From positions 186,001-250,000 of the forward strand of contig CAVWFT010000002.1 in the NCBI GenBank assembly GCA_963754445.1: 64,000 nt of DNA, given 5' to 3'. This document shows, piece by piece, positions 31,432 to 41,989 of this stretch (the first letter of the stretch is position 1; each line of letters opens with the position of its first letter). This DNA comes from Bog-473 sp963754445 (lineage in GTDB: Bacteria > Actinomycetota > Acidimicrobiia > Acidimicrobiales > RAAP-2). Both the position numbers and the translations under genes were made by a program. The notes under the pieces were generated by a model. The model ran no database searches, was not told the origin of the DNA, and saw only the letters and a list, made by a program, of their open reading frames with translations.

Positions 31432-33378
31432 TTATCCGGGAGGGCCGTCGGCCTCCCCCCAGAGCGTCCGCCGCAGTCCCGACGCCCGGGAGATCGGTCG
31501 CTCGACCGCCGCCCGGATCGACCCCTCGGTCCCGACCACGATGAGCCGCTCCTGGGCCCGGGTCACCGCCGTGTAGAGGAGCTCGCGGGTGAGGAGGCGC
31601 GAGCCGGCACTCGGCACGAGGAAGGCGACCGTCTGGAATTGCGACCCTTGGCTCTTGTGCACGGTCATGGCGTAGACGGTGTCGACCGCCGCCAGCCGGG
31701 TCGGACTGACCTGGGCGATGACCCCGCCCCGCTCGAAGGCGGCCACCAGGCGATCGCTTCGGGTCGCCACGACGACCCCGGTGTCGCCGTTGAAGAGCTG
31801 CAGCCCGTAGTCGTTCTCGGTGACGATGAGCGGCCGTCCGACGTACCAGTCCGAGCCGCTGGCAAAGCCGTCGACCTCGGCCCGGAGCCAGTTCTCGACA
31901 TGCTGCATCCAGGCGGTGACGCCGTCGGGCCCGCGTCGGTGCGCGCAGAGCAACCGGAAACGTCCGAGGGCGTCGATGGCGGTCCCGGCGTCGCCGGCCC
32001 GGGCGGCGTCGATCACCGTCCGCCCTTCGTCGACGGCCAGGCGACGCACCCCGCGCAGCGCGTCGAGCGCGCCGGGTTGGGCGGCGTCGACGGGGATCCA
32101 TTCCACGTTGGCATCACCGCCCCGGGCCAGCACCGAGACCGTGCCGTCGGCGTCGCCGCGCTGGATCGCGTCGGCCAGTTCGGCGATGGCGCCCCCGTAG
32201 CGGTGCACCCGACGCAACACCACGATGCCGTCACCGACAGCGGCGGGGCGTGGACCGTCGTCCTCTTGGGGCACCGGTTGACCGGTGACCTCGCCCAGCT
32301 CGGCCCGCGCCGCAGGACTCATGCGGATCCCCCGGGACGCCGGTCCCACGATGTCGCCCAGCACGGCACCGGCCTCGACCGAGGCCAGCTGCTCGGGATC
32401 ACCCACCAGGATGAGCCGGGCGTCCGTTCTGACCGCCTCGACCAGGCGGGCCATGAGGGAGAGCGAAACCATCGAGGTCTCGTCGACCACGACCACGTCA
32501 TAGGGGAGCCGGTTCAGCCGGTTGTGCCGGAACCGGGTCCGATTGCCGGGATTGAACCCGAGCAGTCGATGGAGCGTCACGCCGGTCAGAGCGGAGAGCC
32601 GGTCCCGCACCTCGGCCGCGACCGGCATGGCGAGCGCGCCGGCGCGCACGGACTCCTCGAGCCGGGCGGCCGCCTTCCCGGTCGGTGCGGCCAGGGCGAT
32701 CAGCGGCGGGCGCCGGCCCCCGGCGACGGCCTGCGCCTCGAGGAGGGCGAGGACGCGGGCCACGGTGGTGGTCTTGCCGGTACCAGGCCCTCCGGCGACG
32801 ACCGACACGGAGCGCAGCACGGCCACGGCGGCGGCCATGCGCTGCAGGTCGGGCATTTCCGCGCCGTCGAAGAGCCGCGCCAGGCCCTCGGACAATGCGG
32901 TGCGGTCGACGGCGGCGGCGGGCGCCGCGGCTCGGGCCATGAGGTCGGCGGCCACCTGACGCTCGTCGTTGAACAGACGGTCGAGGTAGAGCGACGTCCC
33001 CACGAGCTGGAGGGGCCGGTCGTCGCCCACCAGGGGGCTGGTCGCCACGGCGCCGAGCCAGGCCTCGGTCTCGGGCCACGACAGCCGATCGACGTCGGCC
33101 ACCGGCGCGGATCCGTCGCCTTCACCCTCCGCGCTCGCGGTGGCACGGATGGTGGCGAGATCCACGCACACGTGCCCGAGCCTCGGGGCACGCGCCGCCA
33201 GGGCGACGGCCAGGTCGACCCCCTCGTCGGGCGCCGCCGCACCGAGCCGGGCCAGCCGCAGGGCGACGTGGACGTCCGACGTGGTGAGGACGCCGGCGCG
33301 GTTGAACTCGGCCAGCAGGCCAGTGGCCCCCAGTGCCAGGGCGGCGTCGAAGGCGTCGATGCCGTCGACGACCGTCAT
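31432..33378 (-). CDS. recD: Exodeoxyribonuclease V subunit alpha (RecD)
   Basis: The 5'-3' helicase of RecBCD, which unwinds DNA from double-strand ends. 648 residues: an N-terminal alpha domain, Walker A GGPGTGKTTTVAR near residue 200, motif II VVVDETSMVSL, and the C-terminal UvrD-like motifs VYAMTVHKSQGSQF and ELLYTAVTRAQERL. ATG 33378 overlaps the recB stop in ATGA. It is the last gene of the recCBD unit. Confidence 0.95.
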   Translation of the reverse strand: MTVVDGIDAFDAALALGATGLLAEFNRAGVLTTSDVHVALRLARLGAAAPDEGVDLAVALAARAPRLGHVCVDLATIRATASAEGEGDGSAPVADVDRLSWPETEAWLGAVATSPLVGDDRPLQLVGTSLYLDRLFNDERQVAADLMARAAAPAAAVDRTALSEGLARLFDGAEMPDLQRMAAAVAVLRSVSVVAGGPGTGKTTTVARVLALLEAQAVAGGRRPPLIALAAPTGKAAARLEESVRAGALAMPVAAEVRDRLSALTGVTLHRLLGFNPGNRTRFRHNRLNRLPYDVVVVDETSMVSLSLMARLVEAVRTDARLILVGDPEQLASVEAGAVLGDIVGPASRGIRMSPAARAELGEVTGQPVPQEDDGPRPAAVGDGIVVLRRVHRYGGAIAELADAIQRGDADGTVSVLARGGDANVEWIPVDAAQPGALDALRGVRRLAVDEGRTVIDAARAGDAGTAIDALGRFRLLCAHRRGPDGVTAWMQHVENWLRAEVDGFASGSDWYVGRPLIVTENDYGLQLFNGDTGVVVATRSDRLVAAFERGGVIAQVSPTRLAAVDTVYAMTVHKSQGSQFQTVAFLVPSAGSRLLTRELLYTAVTRAQERLIVVGTEGSIRAAVERPISRASGLRRTLWGEADGPPG

Positions 33379-36300
33379 CGCGGTCCCCGGTCGAAGAGGT
33401 CGCTCAGCGCCTCCACCAGCGCAGCGGGAGGTCGCCAGGACCACACCCCGCACGGCTCGCCCTCGATCAGCGTCGGCGCCACGGCGCTCATGCCCCGCAC
33501 GAACAGGTACAGCACGCCGGCCAGGTGCTGCGTCGGGTCGTAGCCGGGCAGGCGCCAGCGCAGGTAACGGTGGAGGGCGACCGAGTAGAGGACCGCCTGG
33601 AGCGGATAGTGCGCCGCCACCATCTCGGCCTGGAGGGCCTCGGGGCGGTAGTGCCAGGCCGTGAGCTGCTCGCCGGGAGCACCGAGCTTGTTCGTCTTGT
33701 AATCGGCCAGGAGGTAGCGGTCACCGGGCAGGCGGAACACCAGATCGAGGCTGCCGGTCAGGTAGCCGCGGAGCAGTCCGGCGAGCGACGGGTCACGCAA
33801 GCGCGGGGCGTAGCGCGCCACCGGATCGTCGGCGCGCAGGTGTGTCTCGAGCAGGTCGGCGATGGCCCGCACGTGCAGGGACGAATCGGACGGCGCGCCC
33901 TCACCCCCCACCAAGGGGATCTCGAAGCTCATTTCGTCCAGTCGGTCCCGGCGGGCGAGGTCCCGCAGCGCCAGGTCGTCGGCCAGCGGGCCGAGCGGGG
34001 CGGCCAGGGCCGCGCACAGGCCGGACGCCGCGGCACCCGGGTCTCCCACGTCGACGTTGCGCCAGGCGGCCTCGCGATCGAGCGCCTCGGCGACCGCCGC
34101 CCCCAGGTCGGGCGCCGCGAAGTCGAGACGTTCGAAGACGCTGTGCACCACCGTGCCGACCGGCGCGCCGCCGGGCATCTCGGCCAGACCCAGCGCGACG
34201 CTCCGGGCCCCTTCGGCCAGCAGCGTCGGTGCCGGGTCGTCGAAGACGGGAAGGGCCAGGACGTCCTCGTCCGAGGTCAACGGGTTCTCGGGTTCGCTGC
34301 CGATCGCCGGCTGCTCGTGGGCCGCCTGGGTGATGCTCGAGTACGACGCCCGGCGCCATCCGGTGTCGAGCGTCCGGTCGAAGCGCGCCGCCTCGAGCAC
34401 GGGGTCGGCGCCGGTGTCGACATCCCAGCGCAGACCGGACGGCGGCCCGACGCGCTCGACGGACACCCGGGATCCGAGGGCGTGCGCCGCCGCCGCGACA
34501 TCGTCGTCGCTGCGCAGCGCGGCGCCGTAGGGCGGGATCGAACCGTCGGGCTGGCGGTCGAAGAGGAGCCGGGCCAGTGGTGAGTGCTCGCTGTCCTGGG
34601 CCCCGGCCCACCAGATCACCGCCTGGTGGCGGGCCCGGGTCAGGGCGACGTAGAGCAGGCGCAGGTCCTCCCCGCGGCCCTCTTCGGACTCCATCTTCTG
34701 GTGCCGGGCGAACGCCACCCCCTCGTGGGCCACGTCGATGGTGCGCCGGTTGTCCTCGTCGGGATCGTGGAACACGGGCACTTCTGACTTGGAGGCCCGG
34801 CCCTCCCAGGTGGCCGGGCAGTACACGACCGGGAATTCGAGCCCTTTGCTGCGGTGGATCGTGATGACCTGGACCGCCTCGGCGTCGGACTCGAGGCGGC
34901 GGGCTCGCTCCTCGTTCTCGCCGTCGCGGGCGGCGTCGTGGATCCTCCGCCCCAACCAGGTGGCCATGGCGGTCGGGCCCAGGCCCTCCGAGACGCCGGC
35001 CTCGTGCAGCAGCTGGGCGATGTGGCGCAGGTCGGTCATGAAGCGCTCGCCCGACGGGCGCTCCAGGACGCGCCCGGGCACGCCGCGGGCGCTGCTCACC
35101 GTCTCGAAGAGCGACGCCACCCCCTGGTCGCGGAGCAGAGCGGCCCACTGGTGGAGCGACCAGTGCAGGTCCTCCCAGGCGTCCTCGCTCGCCGAGGCCA
35201 CGTCGGCCGCCGACCAGCCGACGAAGCAGCTCAAGGCCACCAACGAGGCCCGGTCGCGCGCCGTGGGGCGTTCGAGCGCTTCGAGCAGCTGCAGCCATTC
35301 CTGGGCCGGCGCGGTGGCGAAGACGGAGCCGCTGCCACCGATGACCGCGGGCACCCCCACGTCGTGCAGGGCGTCACGCACCTGGGTGGCCTGCGCGTTC
35401 GTCCGGACGAGGACGGCGATGTGACCGGGGTGGAGCGTGGTGGACACCGCCTCGGTGCCGTCGCGTCGTCGCGACACGATCTCGGGGTGCGCACTCAGGA
35501 GTCCGACCACGTCCGAGGCCACGTCGCGGGCGATCAGGGTCCGGGAGTCGGGCGCCTTGGGCTGCCCGCGCTTGGCCGTCAGGGGGACCAGGCCGTCGCT
35601 CCCGTGCAGCAGCCGCACCCGGAGCGGAGCGGGCTCGGGCGCCGCGACGAGGCGCGAGTCCAGGTGCGCCTCCGCGGCACGGATCGGGCGGTAGGTGATG
35701 TCGGCGTAGCCGAGCTGGGCATCGGCGAACAACGCGTCGTAGGCCTCGAGCAGGCCCTGGTCGCTCCGCCAGTTGACGTCGAGCGTCCACTCCGACGTCA
35801 CGACCTTGTTGGCGTCGAGGTAGGCGTGCACGTCCGCGCCCCGGAAGGCGTAGATCGCCTGCTTGGGATCGCCGATGAGGACCAGCGTCGCCCCGCCCAT
35901 GCCGAACGCCCGGTGCATGATCTCCCACTGCACCGGATCGGTGTCCTGGAACTCGTCGACCAGGACGACGTCGTAGCGCTCACGGAGGCGGGCACAGGCG
36001 ATGGGACCGCGCCGCTCGTCGGCCAGGGTACGGCGCAGGCGGAGCAGCACGTCGTCGTAGGTCATGATCTTCAGCGCCCGCTTGCGCGTCTCCATCTCCT
36101 CGCGGACCGCTTCGGCGAAGCGACGGCGGATCGACGGCAGGTCCTGGTTGTCCGACAGGGCCGGCACGACCTCGGCGTCGGGATGGTTCAGCACGAAACG
36201 GGCGATCTCCATCGCCTGCGCCCGAGAGAACTGGAGCGGATTCGGGCGGCGGGCGAATTTGCGCAGGTACAGGTCGTCGACGACCTCTTCCATGAGATCG

Positions 36301-36800
36301 CTCACGTCCTCGACCAGGGTCACCTCCCGATCGACGTCGCCGGCGGTGCCGAGGCCGTAGAGCACCTGCAGGCAGAACCCGTGGGTGGTCTCGATCGTGG
36401 CGGCGTCGAAGTCGGCGATCGCCTTGCCCAGGCGGTCGCGCCGCACCTCCACCTCGTCGAGCGGACCGCGGGCGAGCAACTGCACGATCTCGTCGTCCTC
36501 GTGACCCCCCGCGCCTTCGACGAAGTCGACCAGGCCGTCGTAGGCGCGCACGAGGCGATCGCGCACCCGCTCCCGCAACTCACCGGTGGCCATGCGGGTG
36601 AAGGTGATGACCAGCAGGCGATCGACGGGCAGGATGCCCTCGGCCACGTACCGGGTCGTCAGCGCGGCGATGGTGAAGGTCTTGCCGGTGCCCGCGCTGG
36701 CCTGCAACAAGGTCATGCCCTCGGGCAGGTCACCGCAGACGTCGAAGGGCTGCGCCGACGGACCCGCCGTCGCCCCGGCGTCGCCCTCGCGCCCGGTCAT
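33375..36800 (-). CDS. recB: Exodeoxyribonuclease V subunit beta (RecB)
   Basis: 3'-5' helicase plus nuclease of RecBCD. 1141 residues: Walker A LLQASAGTGKTFTIAAL at about 32-48, motif II VVLVDEFQDTDPVQW, GDPKQAIYAFRGADV, VITIHRSKGLEFPVVY and LRLLYVALTRARH, then the C-terminal nuclease with LADYKTNKLG (Asp-x-Lys) near residue 1033. ATG 36800 overlaps the recC stop (ATGA). The frame open to 37553 upstream lies inside recC and is not used. Confidence 0.96.
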   Translation of the reverse strand: MTGREGDAGATAGPSAQPFDVCGDLPEGMTLLQASAGTGKTFTIAALTTRYVAEGILPVDRLLVITFTRMATGELRERVRDRLVRAYDGLVDFVEGAGGHEDDEIVQLLARGPLDEVEVRRDRLGKAIADFDAATIETTHGFCLQVLYGLGTAGDVDREVTLVEDVSDLMEEVVDDLYLRKFARRPNPLQFSRAQAMEIARFVLNHPDAEVVPALSDNQDLPSIRRRFAEAVREEMETRKRALKIMTYDDVLLRLRRTLADERRGPIACARLRERYDVVLVDEFQDTDPVQWEIMHRAFGMGGATLVLIGDPKQAIYAFRGADVHAYLDANKVVTSEWTLDVNWRSDQGLLEAYDALFADAQLGYADITYRPIRAAEAHLDSRLVAAPEPAPLRVRLLHGSDGLVPLTAKRGQPKAPDSRTLIARDVASDVVGLLSAHPEIVSRRRDGTEAVSTTLHPGHIAVLVRTNAQATQVRDALHDVGVPAVIGGSGSVFATAPAQEWLQLLEALERPTARDRASLVALSCFVGWSAADVASASEDAWEDLHWSLHQWAALLRDQGVASLFETVSSARGVPGRVLERPSGERFMTDLRHIAQLLHEAGVSEGLGPTAMATWLGRRIHDAARDGENEERARRLESDAEAVQVITIHRSKGLEFPVVYCPATWEGRASKSEVPVFHDPDEDNRRTIDVAHEGVAFARHQKMESEEGRGEDLRLLYVALTRARHQAVIWWAGAQDSEHSPLARLLFDRQPDGSIPPYGAALRSDDDVAAAAHALGSRVSVERVGPPSGLRWDVDTGADPVLEAARFDRTLDTGWRRASYSSITQAAHEQPAIGSEPENPLTSDEDVLALPVFDDPAPTLLAEGARSVALGLAEMPGGAPVGTVVHSVFERLDFAAPDLGAAVAEALDREAAWRNVDVGDPGAAASGLCAALAAPLGPLADDLALRDLARRDRLDEMSFEIPLVGGEGAPSDSSLHVRAIADLLETHLRADDPVARYAPRLRDPSLAGLLRGYLTGSLDLVFRLPGDRYLLADYKTNKLGAPGEQLTAWHYRPEALQAEMVAAHYPLQAVLYSVALHRYLRWRLPGYDPTQHLAGVLYLFVRGMSAVAPTLIEGEPCGVWSWRPPAALVEALSDLFDRGPR

Positions 36801-39800
36801 CGGTCCACCACCTGCTCGCAGGCGAGGAGACCGTCCCAGAGCCGGCGGGCGTAGGCCCCGAAACGGGTCGCTTCGGCCGGCTCCCACCCGGACTCGTCCG
36901 GTCGCGGTGTCCCGGACCGGGCCAGGAGGTCCTCGAGCGAGAGAGCGTCGCCGAAGACGAGCAGATGTTCGGGCTCCTTGTCCTCCTTGTCGAGATTGAA
37001 GCCCGAGGCCCAGCAGTCCCCGGCCGCCCACAGCGGGTCCCGGCCCTCGGCCACGGCGCCCGCCCAGGCGGCCGAGGCCCGGCACGACAGCGGCAGCGGC
37101 TCGGTCATCCCGCGCCCGAAGAGGTCGACCAGCGTCCCGAGATGCAACGCCGCCGCGGCACGCCGGCTCTCGGCGTCGGCGCCCAGGGCGCCGATCCTCG
37201 CCACCGAGATGGTGCCGCCCCGCTTGCGGCCGCGCCCGATGGTGCAGGCTTCGAAGGCTCGCTCGGGATAGGTCGCGGTGAGCGCCAGCAGGCGGGCCCA
37301 GGCGATGAGCCGCGGCGCGGGACCGAGCTTGGAGTACGTCACGGTGTGCACGACGTCGCCCCGCAGCCCGGCCACGGTCCCGACGAGGCGCCGGCCCCCG
37401 GGCAGGTCGACCTGGACGTCGAGCGACGTGGCCAGGAGCGGACTGTGGCCGGCCACGACCAGCTCGTCCAACGAGTCGGTGATCTCGTCGAGGAGCGAGT
37501 CGGCCAGGCGACCGGGCGGGAGACCGCCGCGGGCCACCTCGGCGTCCAGGCACGACGCCTGGCTGGCCCCGTCGAGCTGGGCCTGGAGGACACGGTCGGC
37601 CACCTGCCAGCGCTCCAGGGCGTCGAGCTCGATGGGGATGGCGTCTTCGAAGTCCCGGGTCCGGCTGCGCAGCGACACGTTGAGCCGCTCGCGCAGGAAG
37701 GCCCGCACCGGATGGCGGAGGAAGCGCTCCAGCTGGTCCAGGCCGATGGCGTCGCTCTCGAAAGGAGGGAGGGGCTGCTCGAGGAACGGCGGCCGCCGCA
37801 GGCGCGGCGAGAGCGCCGCCGCGGCGCCGGCCAGATGCAGGGTGTCGAAACTCCAGGGGCGGTCGGGCAACAGCGCACCGCGCTCGAAGTTCCGCGGATC
37901 GAAGGGTTGGAGCGGATGCGCGATGACGATCCGATCGCGGGCCCGGCCCTCCTTTCGGACTCCCCGCACCGTGTGGTCGATCACGTCGAGCAACTCGCCC
38001 ACGGGTACGGCCGGGGGTCGGGGCAGGTTGGAACGCTCGTCACGTCCCGAGTACGTGATGACGAGGTGGTCACGCGCGGCCAGCACGGCGTCGAGCAGGA
38101 GCTGGCGATCCTCGCTCCGCACGTCGCGGTCGCCCACCCGCGGCACGCGTGCGGTGAGGTCGTCGCCGTCGCGCTCGATGTGACGGGGAAAGCTGCCGTC
38201 GTCCAGGCCGAGCAGACACACCACCCGGTGCGGGATGGACCGCATCGGGACGAGCGTGCAGACGGTCAGGTGCCCGGTGCAGAAGTTCGCCCGCGTCGGC
38301 TTGCCCCGGAGGCGGTCGGCCAACACCGAGCGCACGTCGTCACAGCTCAACGGGACCGTGCTCACGATCTCGTTCGCCGTGGACTCCTGCACGAGGTCGT
38401 CGAGCAGCGTCGTCAGCTGCGCCCGTTGCCAGGCGTCGCGCGGTGCGGCGGTCGTGAGCGAATCGGAGACGCGGGTGAGCAGCTTGGCCCAGTCCTCCAT
38501 CGATCTGACGTCGGCGAACTCGTCGAGGGCGGCCTGCAGGCGCGAGAGGAACTCGGCCACCCGCCCGGCCAGCTCGATGTCGCCGCTGTCCACGTCGTCG
38601 AGTGGAAGGACGCCGCCGAAGAGGCGTTGGCGCTCCTCGGCCATGGTCACCCCCAGCAGCACCCGGTCGAGTCCGACCTGCCACGTGTTCGCCCCCAGAT
38701 CGGAGAGAGCGAACGAGGCCCGATGCTCGGCGTCGAAGCCCCAGCGCACGAACGCACCCTCGACCCACTCCTCCAGCCGGAAGAGGTCCTCGTCACTGAA
38801 ACGGAAGCGGCGGCGCACCGGGTCCCGGCCGGCCAGGTCGAGCACCTCGGTCGCCGTGATGCGCGCCGAGGCCAGCTCGAGCACCTCGGACAGCACCCCC
38901 ATCACCGGATTCGTCTGGCGCAGGGACCGGTCGGCCAGGCGAATTTCCAGCGCGCGGGAGGGGTCGGCGTGCGTCCCGTCCTCGCTCAGGTCGTGGCCAC
39001 CGAAAGTGGCCTGGATCAGCGGCGCGAAGTTCTCGATGTCCGGGCACATGACGATGACGTCGCGCGGCTCGAGAGTCGGATCGGCCTCGAGCAGGTGGAG
39101 GATCGCGTCGCGCAGCACCTCGACCTGACGTCCGCGTCCATGACACGAATGCACCCGGATGCTGTCGTCCCCGTCCGCCAGGAGCGGTCGGGGGTCGTCG
39201 TCACCGGCCTCCGCACTGCCGATCGCGCCCGCCGGGGCCCGATCGAATCGAATGTCGTCCTGGAGTCGTTGCAAGACGGTGAGGGGCGCCGCGGCGGCGT
39301 CATCGGCGTCGGCCGCCTCGACGACCGGGGCACCATGGGCCACGGCGGAGCCCAGGACGAGCTGCATCTCACGGGCGTCACGACCCCACGACGCCAGCAG
39401 TGGATTGCGGGAGGTCGTGGCGGTCGGGTCCTGGCTGCGCAGGAGGAAGCGCGAGGACGGTCCGACCGCCGGGGCCACACGCTCCCACAGCACCGGAGAG
39501 GGATGGAGGAGGAACAGGTGGACGTGGCGCGCCTCGGCCACCGCCTCGAGCACGTCGAGATAGCTGGCCGGGAGCCGGGTCAGGCCGAAGAGCGACAGGC
39601 GGGGGGGCAGGTCGAGCAGCTCGGGCTCGGTCCGCAGCCGGGCGCAGGCCTCGAGCAGCCGCTCGGCCGGGCTCGGCTGCCCGATGCGCTCCCGCAGCAG
39701 TCGCCAGAGGGCTGCCTGCCACGGCGCACCGACGGCGGCCGTTCCCTCCGGCCCGAGGTCGTCGGCCCCGCCCCCACTCGCCGCGGAGTCGGGTGACGGC

Positions 39801-40291
39801 GCCGATGTCGACTCCGCCCAGGCCTGCAACATGGCCGGACGATGCACCGCATAGCGGTCGAACAGGTCGGCCACATGGCGGATGCTGGCGAAGCGCTTGG
39901 ACGCCGCCACCGTCTCGGAGTTCGTGATGTGCTGAGCCAGCGGCGCCAGCCACGGGTCGTCGAAGTGCTCCTCGACCACCTCGATGAGCGGCCACACCGC
40001 CCGTTCGGGGAGCCAGGGGTCCGCCTTGGGCTCGGTTCCCGATGCCAGGGCGAGCGCGCTCGAGACGAGGGTGCCGGGGAAGGGGAAGTCGACGTTGGCG
40101 CACACGCCGTCGTGCCCGCCCGGACTCGCCCCGAGCGTGCCCGCGAGCCGCTGGGTCAGCCAGCGCTCGATCCCCCGGGTCGGAACGGAGACGATTTCGG
40201 GTGTCATCGGATCGTCGAGGGGTACGGCGACCAGCTCCGCCAGCATCGACACCAAGACGTCGGCGCGATCGGAGCGGTGGACGTGCAACAT
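36797..40291 (-). CDS. recC: Exodeoxyribonuclease V subunit gamma (RecC)
   Basis: Chi-recognition and scaffold subunit, built like an inactive helicase/nuclease. 1164 residues beginning LHVHRSDRADVLVSMLAEL, with IVSVPTRGIERWLTQRLA, VHSCHGRGRQVEVLRDAIL and FCTGHLTVCTLVPMRSIPHR followed by VVCLLGLDDGSFPR. Composition is normal. ATG 40291 follows TACTCT (40299-40304) by 7 nt, so the whole recCBD message is probably leaderless. Order recC-recB-recD as in Proteobacteria without ptrA. Confidence 0.95.
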   Translation of the reverse strand: MLHVHRSDRADVLVSMLAELVAVPLDDPMTPEIVSVPTRGIERWLTQRLAGTLGASPGGHDGVCANVDFPFPGTLVSSALALASGTEPKADPWLPERAVWPLIEVVEEHFDDPWLAPLAQHITNSETVAASKRFASIRHVADLFDRYAVHRPAMLQAWAESTSAPSPDSAASGGGADDLGPEGTAAVGAPWQAALWRLLRERIGQPSPAERLLEACARLRTEPELLDLPPRLSLFGLTRLPASYLDVLEAVAEARHVHLFLLHPSPVLWERVAPAVGPSSRFLLRSQDPTATTSRNPLLASWGRDAREMQLVLGSAVAHGAPVVEAADADDAAAAPLTVLQRLQDDIRFDRAPAGAIGSAEAGDDDPRPLLADGDDSIRVHSCHGRGRQVEVLRDAILHLLEADPTLEPRDVIVMCPDIENFAPLIQATFGGHDLSEDGTHADPSRALEIRLADRSLRQTNPVMGVLSEVLELASARITATEVLDLAGRDPVRRRFRFSDEDLFRLEEWVEGAFVRWGFDAEHRASFALSDLGANTWQVGLDRVLLGVTMAEERQRLFGGVLPLDDVDSGDIELAGRVAEFLSRLQAALDEFADVRSMEDWAKLLTRVSDSLTTAAPRDAWQRAQLTTLLDDLVQESTANEIVSTVPLSCDDVRSVLADRLRGKPTRANFCTGHLTVCTLVPMRSIPHRVVCLLGLDDGSFPRHIERDGDDLTARVPRVGDRDVRSEDRQLLLDAVLAARDHLVITYSGRDERSNLPRPPAVPVGELLDVIDHTVRGVRKEGRARDRIVIAHPLQPFDPRNFERGALLPDRPWSFDTLHLAGAAAALSPRLRRPPFLEQPLPPFESDAIGLDQLERFLRHPVRAFLRERLNVSLRSRTRDFEDAIPIELDALERWQVADRVLQAQLDGASQASCLDAEVARGGLPPGRLADSLLDEITDSLDELVVAGHSPLLATSLDVQVDLPGGRRLVGTVAGLRGDVVHTVTYSKLGPAPRLIAWARLLALTATYPERAFEACTIGRGRKRGGTISVARIGALGADAESRRAAAALHLGTLVDLFGRGMTEPLPLSCRASAAWAGAVAEGRDPLWAAGDCWASGFNLDKEDKEPEHLLVFGDALSLEDLLARSGTPRPDESGWEPAEATRFGAYARRLWDGLLACEQVVDR

Positions 40292-40362
40292 GCCGGGCAG
40301 AGTACGTCGCGGGTGTCCCTCCCCGACCGGGGCCCAGGTCGGGCACCCGCGGGGCCCGGAGA

Positions 40363-41865
40363 TCAGGCCGTGCCGGTGCTGGCCTCGCTGTCGGGCAGGG
40401 CCATGATCGTCGGTGCGGCGGGCGAGAACCCGTCTCCTCCGAAGAGCGTGTCACCGCCGAACAGCTCGTCCTCGTCGTCGGCCATCTCGACCGCCTGCAA
40501 GCGGCGGGGCGACGACTCGATCGGCGTCAGCTCCTGGATTTCCGCCGACGCCCCGTCGATGACACCCAGAGCCGGGAGCTTGCGCGCCGTGACCAGGACC
40601 CTCGACTCGAGCGAACCGACCGCTCGGTTGTAGGCGTCCACGCTCGAGGCGAGGCTCTTCTGGAGCGACTGCATGTGTCCGGTCCAGATCCGCAGGCGCT
40701 CGTAGAGCTCCGCTCCCAGGATCTTCACCTCGCGGGCGTTCTCGGCCATCGTCTCCTGGCGCCAGGCCAGCGCGATGGTGCGCAGCGCGGCCACCAACGT
40801 GTTGGGGGTGGCCAGGACGACGCGCTTGTTGAGGGCATAGTCCTGCAGCGTGGGGTCGGCCTCGCAGGCGGCGGCCAGCAGCGGCTCGCCCGGGATGAAG
40901 GCCACGACGAACTCGGGCGACCCGTCGAGCTGCTTCCAGTACTCCTTCTTCGCCAGCTGATCGACGTGCGTGCGCAGCTGGCGGGCGTGCTTGACCAGGA
41001 AAGCGGTGCGCTCTTCCTCGGTGTCGGCCTCGGTGAAATGCAAGAAGGCGTCGAGGGGCACCTTCGAGTCGATCACGACCTCGCCGCCGCCGGGCATGTG
41101 CACCACCATGTCGGGCCGCAGCAGCCCGTCCTCGGTCCGGGTCGACTGCTGCTCGTCGAAGTCGACGTGCGCGAGCATCCCGGCGGCCTCGACGGAGCGG
41201 CGCAACGTCATCTCACCCCAGCGCCCGCGGGTCTGTGGGGATCGCAGCGCGGTCACCAGGTTGCGGGTCTCCTTCTGGAGTTGCTCGTGGCCCACGTGCA
41301 GCGCGCTGACCCGCTCGGTCAATCCGGCGTAGGCGCTCTGGCGTTCGCGCTCCATGTCCTGGACGCCCCGTTCGTAGCGCGCCAGCGTCTCGCTCAACGG
41401 GTTCAGCAACTGCTCGATCGCCTCCTGGCGTTGCAGCAGGTCGCTCCGCGCCGCCGTGCGTGCCTCGCCGAGACGGGTGTCGGCGAGCTGGAGGAACTGC
41501 TCGGTGCTCTTGGCCAGCGCGTCGGCCGAGAGGCGGGCGAACGTCCCCTCGAGGCGGCGCCGCTCCTCCTCCGCCTTCGACGCAGCCTCGTCCTCGACCT
41601 GGCGCATGACGTACAGCTCGTTCTCCAATACCGCCCGGGCGGTCTCCGCCTGGTGGGCGGCCGCCGTCGACGCGACCAACCGTTCCTCCCGCTCGGCCGC
41701 CGCAGCCTGCACCTCGGCCAGGCGGCGCTCCGCGTCGCGCAACCGGCTCTCCGTGACCCGCGCCTCGCCGGAGAGGCGCGCGCTCCTCGCCGATGCCCAC
41801 GCAACGGCGATAGCAAGTCCCACGGCGAGCCCGACAACCAATCCGACAACGAGACCGATGACCAT
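40363..41865 (-). CDS. rmuC: DNA recombination protein RmuC
   Basis: A 500-residue RmuC: one N-terminal membrane anchor with a GLVVGL repeat (MVIGLVVGLVVGLAVGLAIA), a long coiled coil to about residue 190, then the nuclease-like domain with GRWGEMTLRRSVEAAGML, VIDSKVPLDAFL and FIPGEPLL. RmuC limits inversions and rearrangements in E. coli. ATG 41865 is chosen since TACCTT (41873-41878) ends 7 nt before it and contains the alternative TTG. It lies upstream of recC on the same strand, 71 nt away, but recC has its own promoter box. Confidence 0.93.
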   Translation of the reverse strand: MVIGLVVGLVVGLAVGLAIAVAWASARSARLSGEARVTESRLRDAERRLAEVQAAAAEREERLVASTAAAHQAETARAVLENELYVMRQVEDEAASKAEEERRRLEGTFARLSADALAKSTEQFLQLADTRLGEARTAARSDLLQRQEAIEQLLNPLSETLARYERGVQDMERERQSAYAGLTERVSALHVGHEQLQKETRNLVTALRSPQTRGRWGEMTLRRSVEAAGMLAHVDFDEQQSTRTEDGLLRPDMVVHMPGGGEVVIDSKVPLDAFLHFTEADTEEERTAFLVKHARQLRTHVDQLAKKEYWKQLDGSPEFVVAFIPGEPLLAAACEADPTLQDYALNKRVVLATPNTLVAALRTIALAWRQETMAENAREVKILGAELYERLRIWTGHMQSLQKSLASSVDAYNRAVGSLESRVLVTARKLPALGVIDGASAEIQELTPIESSPRRLQAVEMADDEDELFGGDTLFGGDGFSPAAPTIMALPDSEASTGTA

Positions 41866-41989
41866 GAAAGCCAAGGTAACGAGGGGCTGTGACAGGGTCG
41901 TGGATGGTCTTCCACCTGCTCACGCGGGGTGTCCGACCCTTCCGGATCCGAGTCGTTCGTCCCGAACCCGAGCCGGTAGCGTGATTGGG

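Noticed and set aside
36801..37553. 750-nt N-terminal extension of recB
   Set aside because: Lies entirely inside recC in another frame; the ATGA start at 36800 and Walker A 40 residues later fit RecB.
36965..39796. 943-codon open frame opposite recC
   Set aside because: Shadow of recC; the recC frame has family motifs and overlaps recB as expected.
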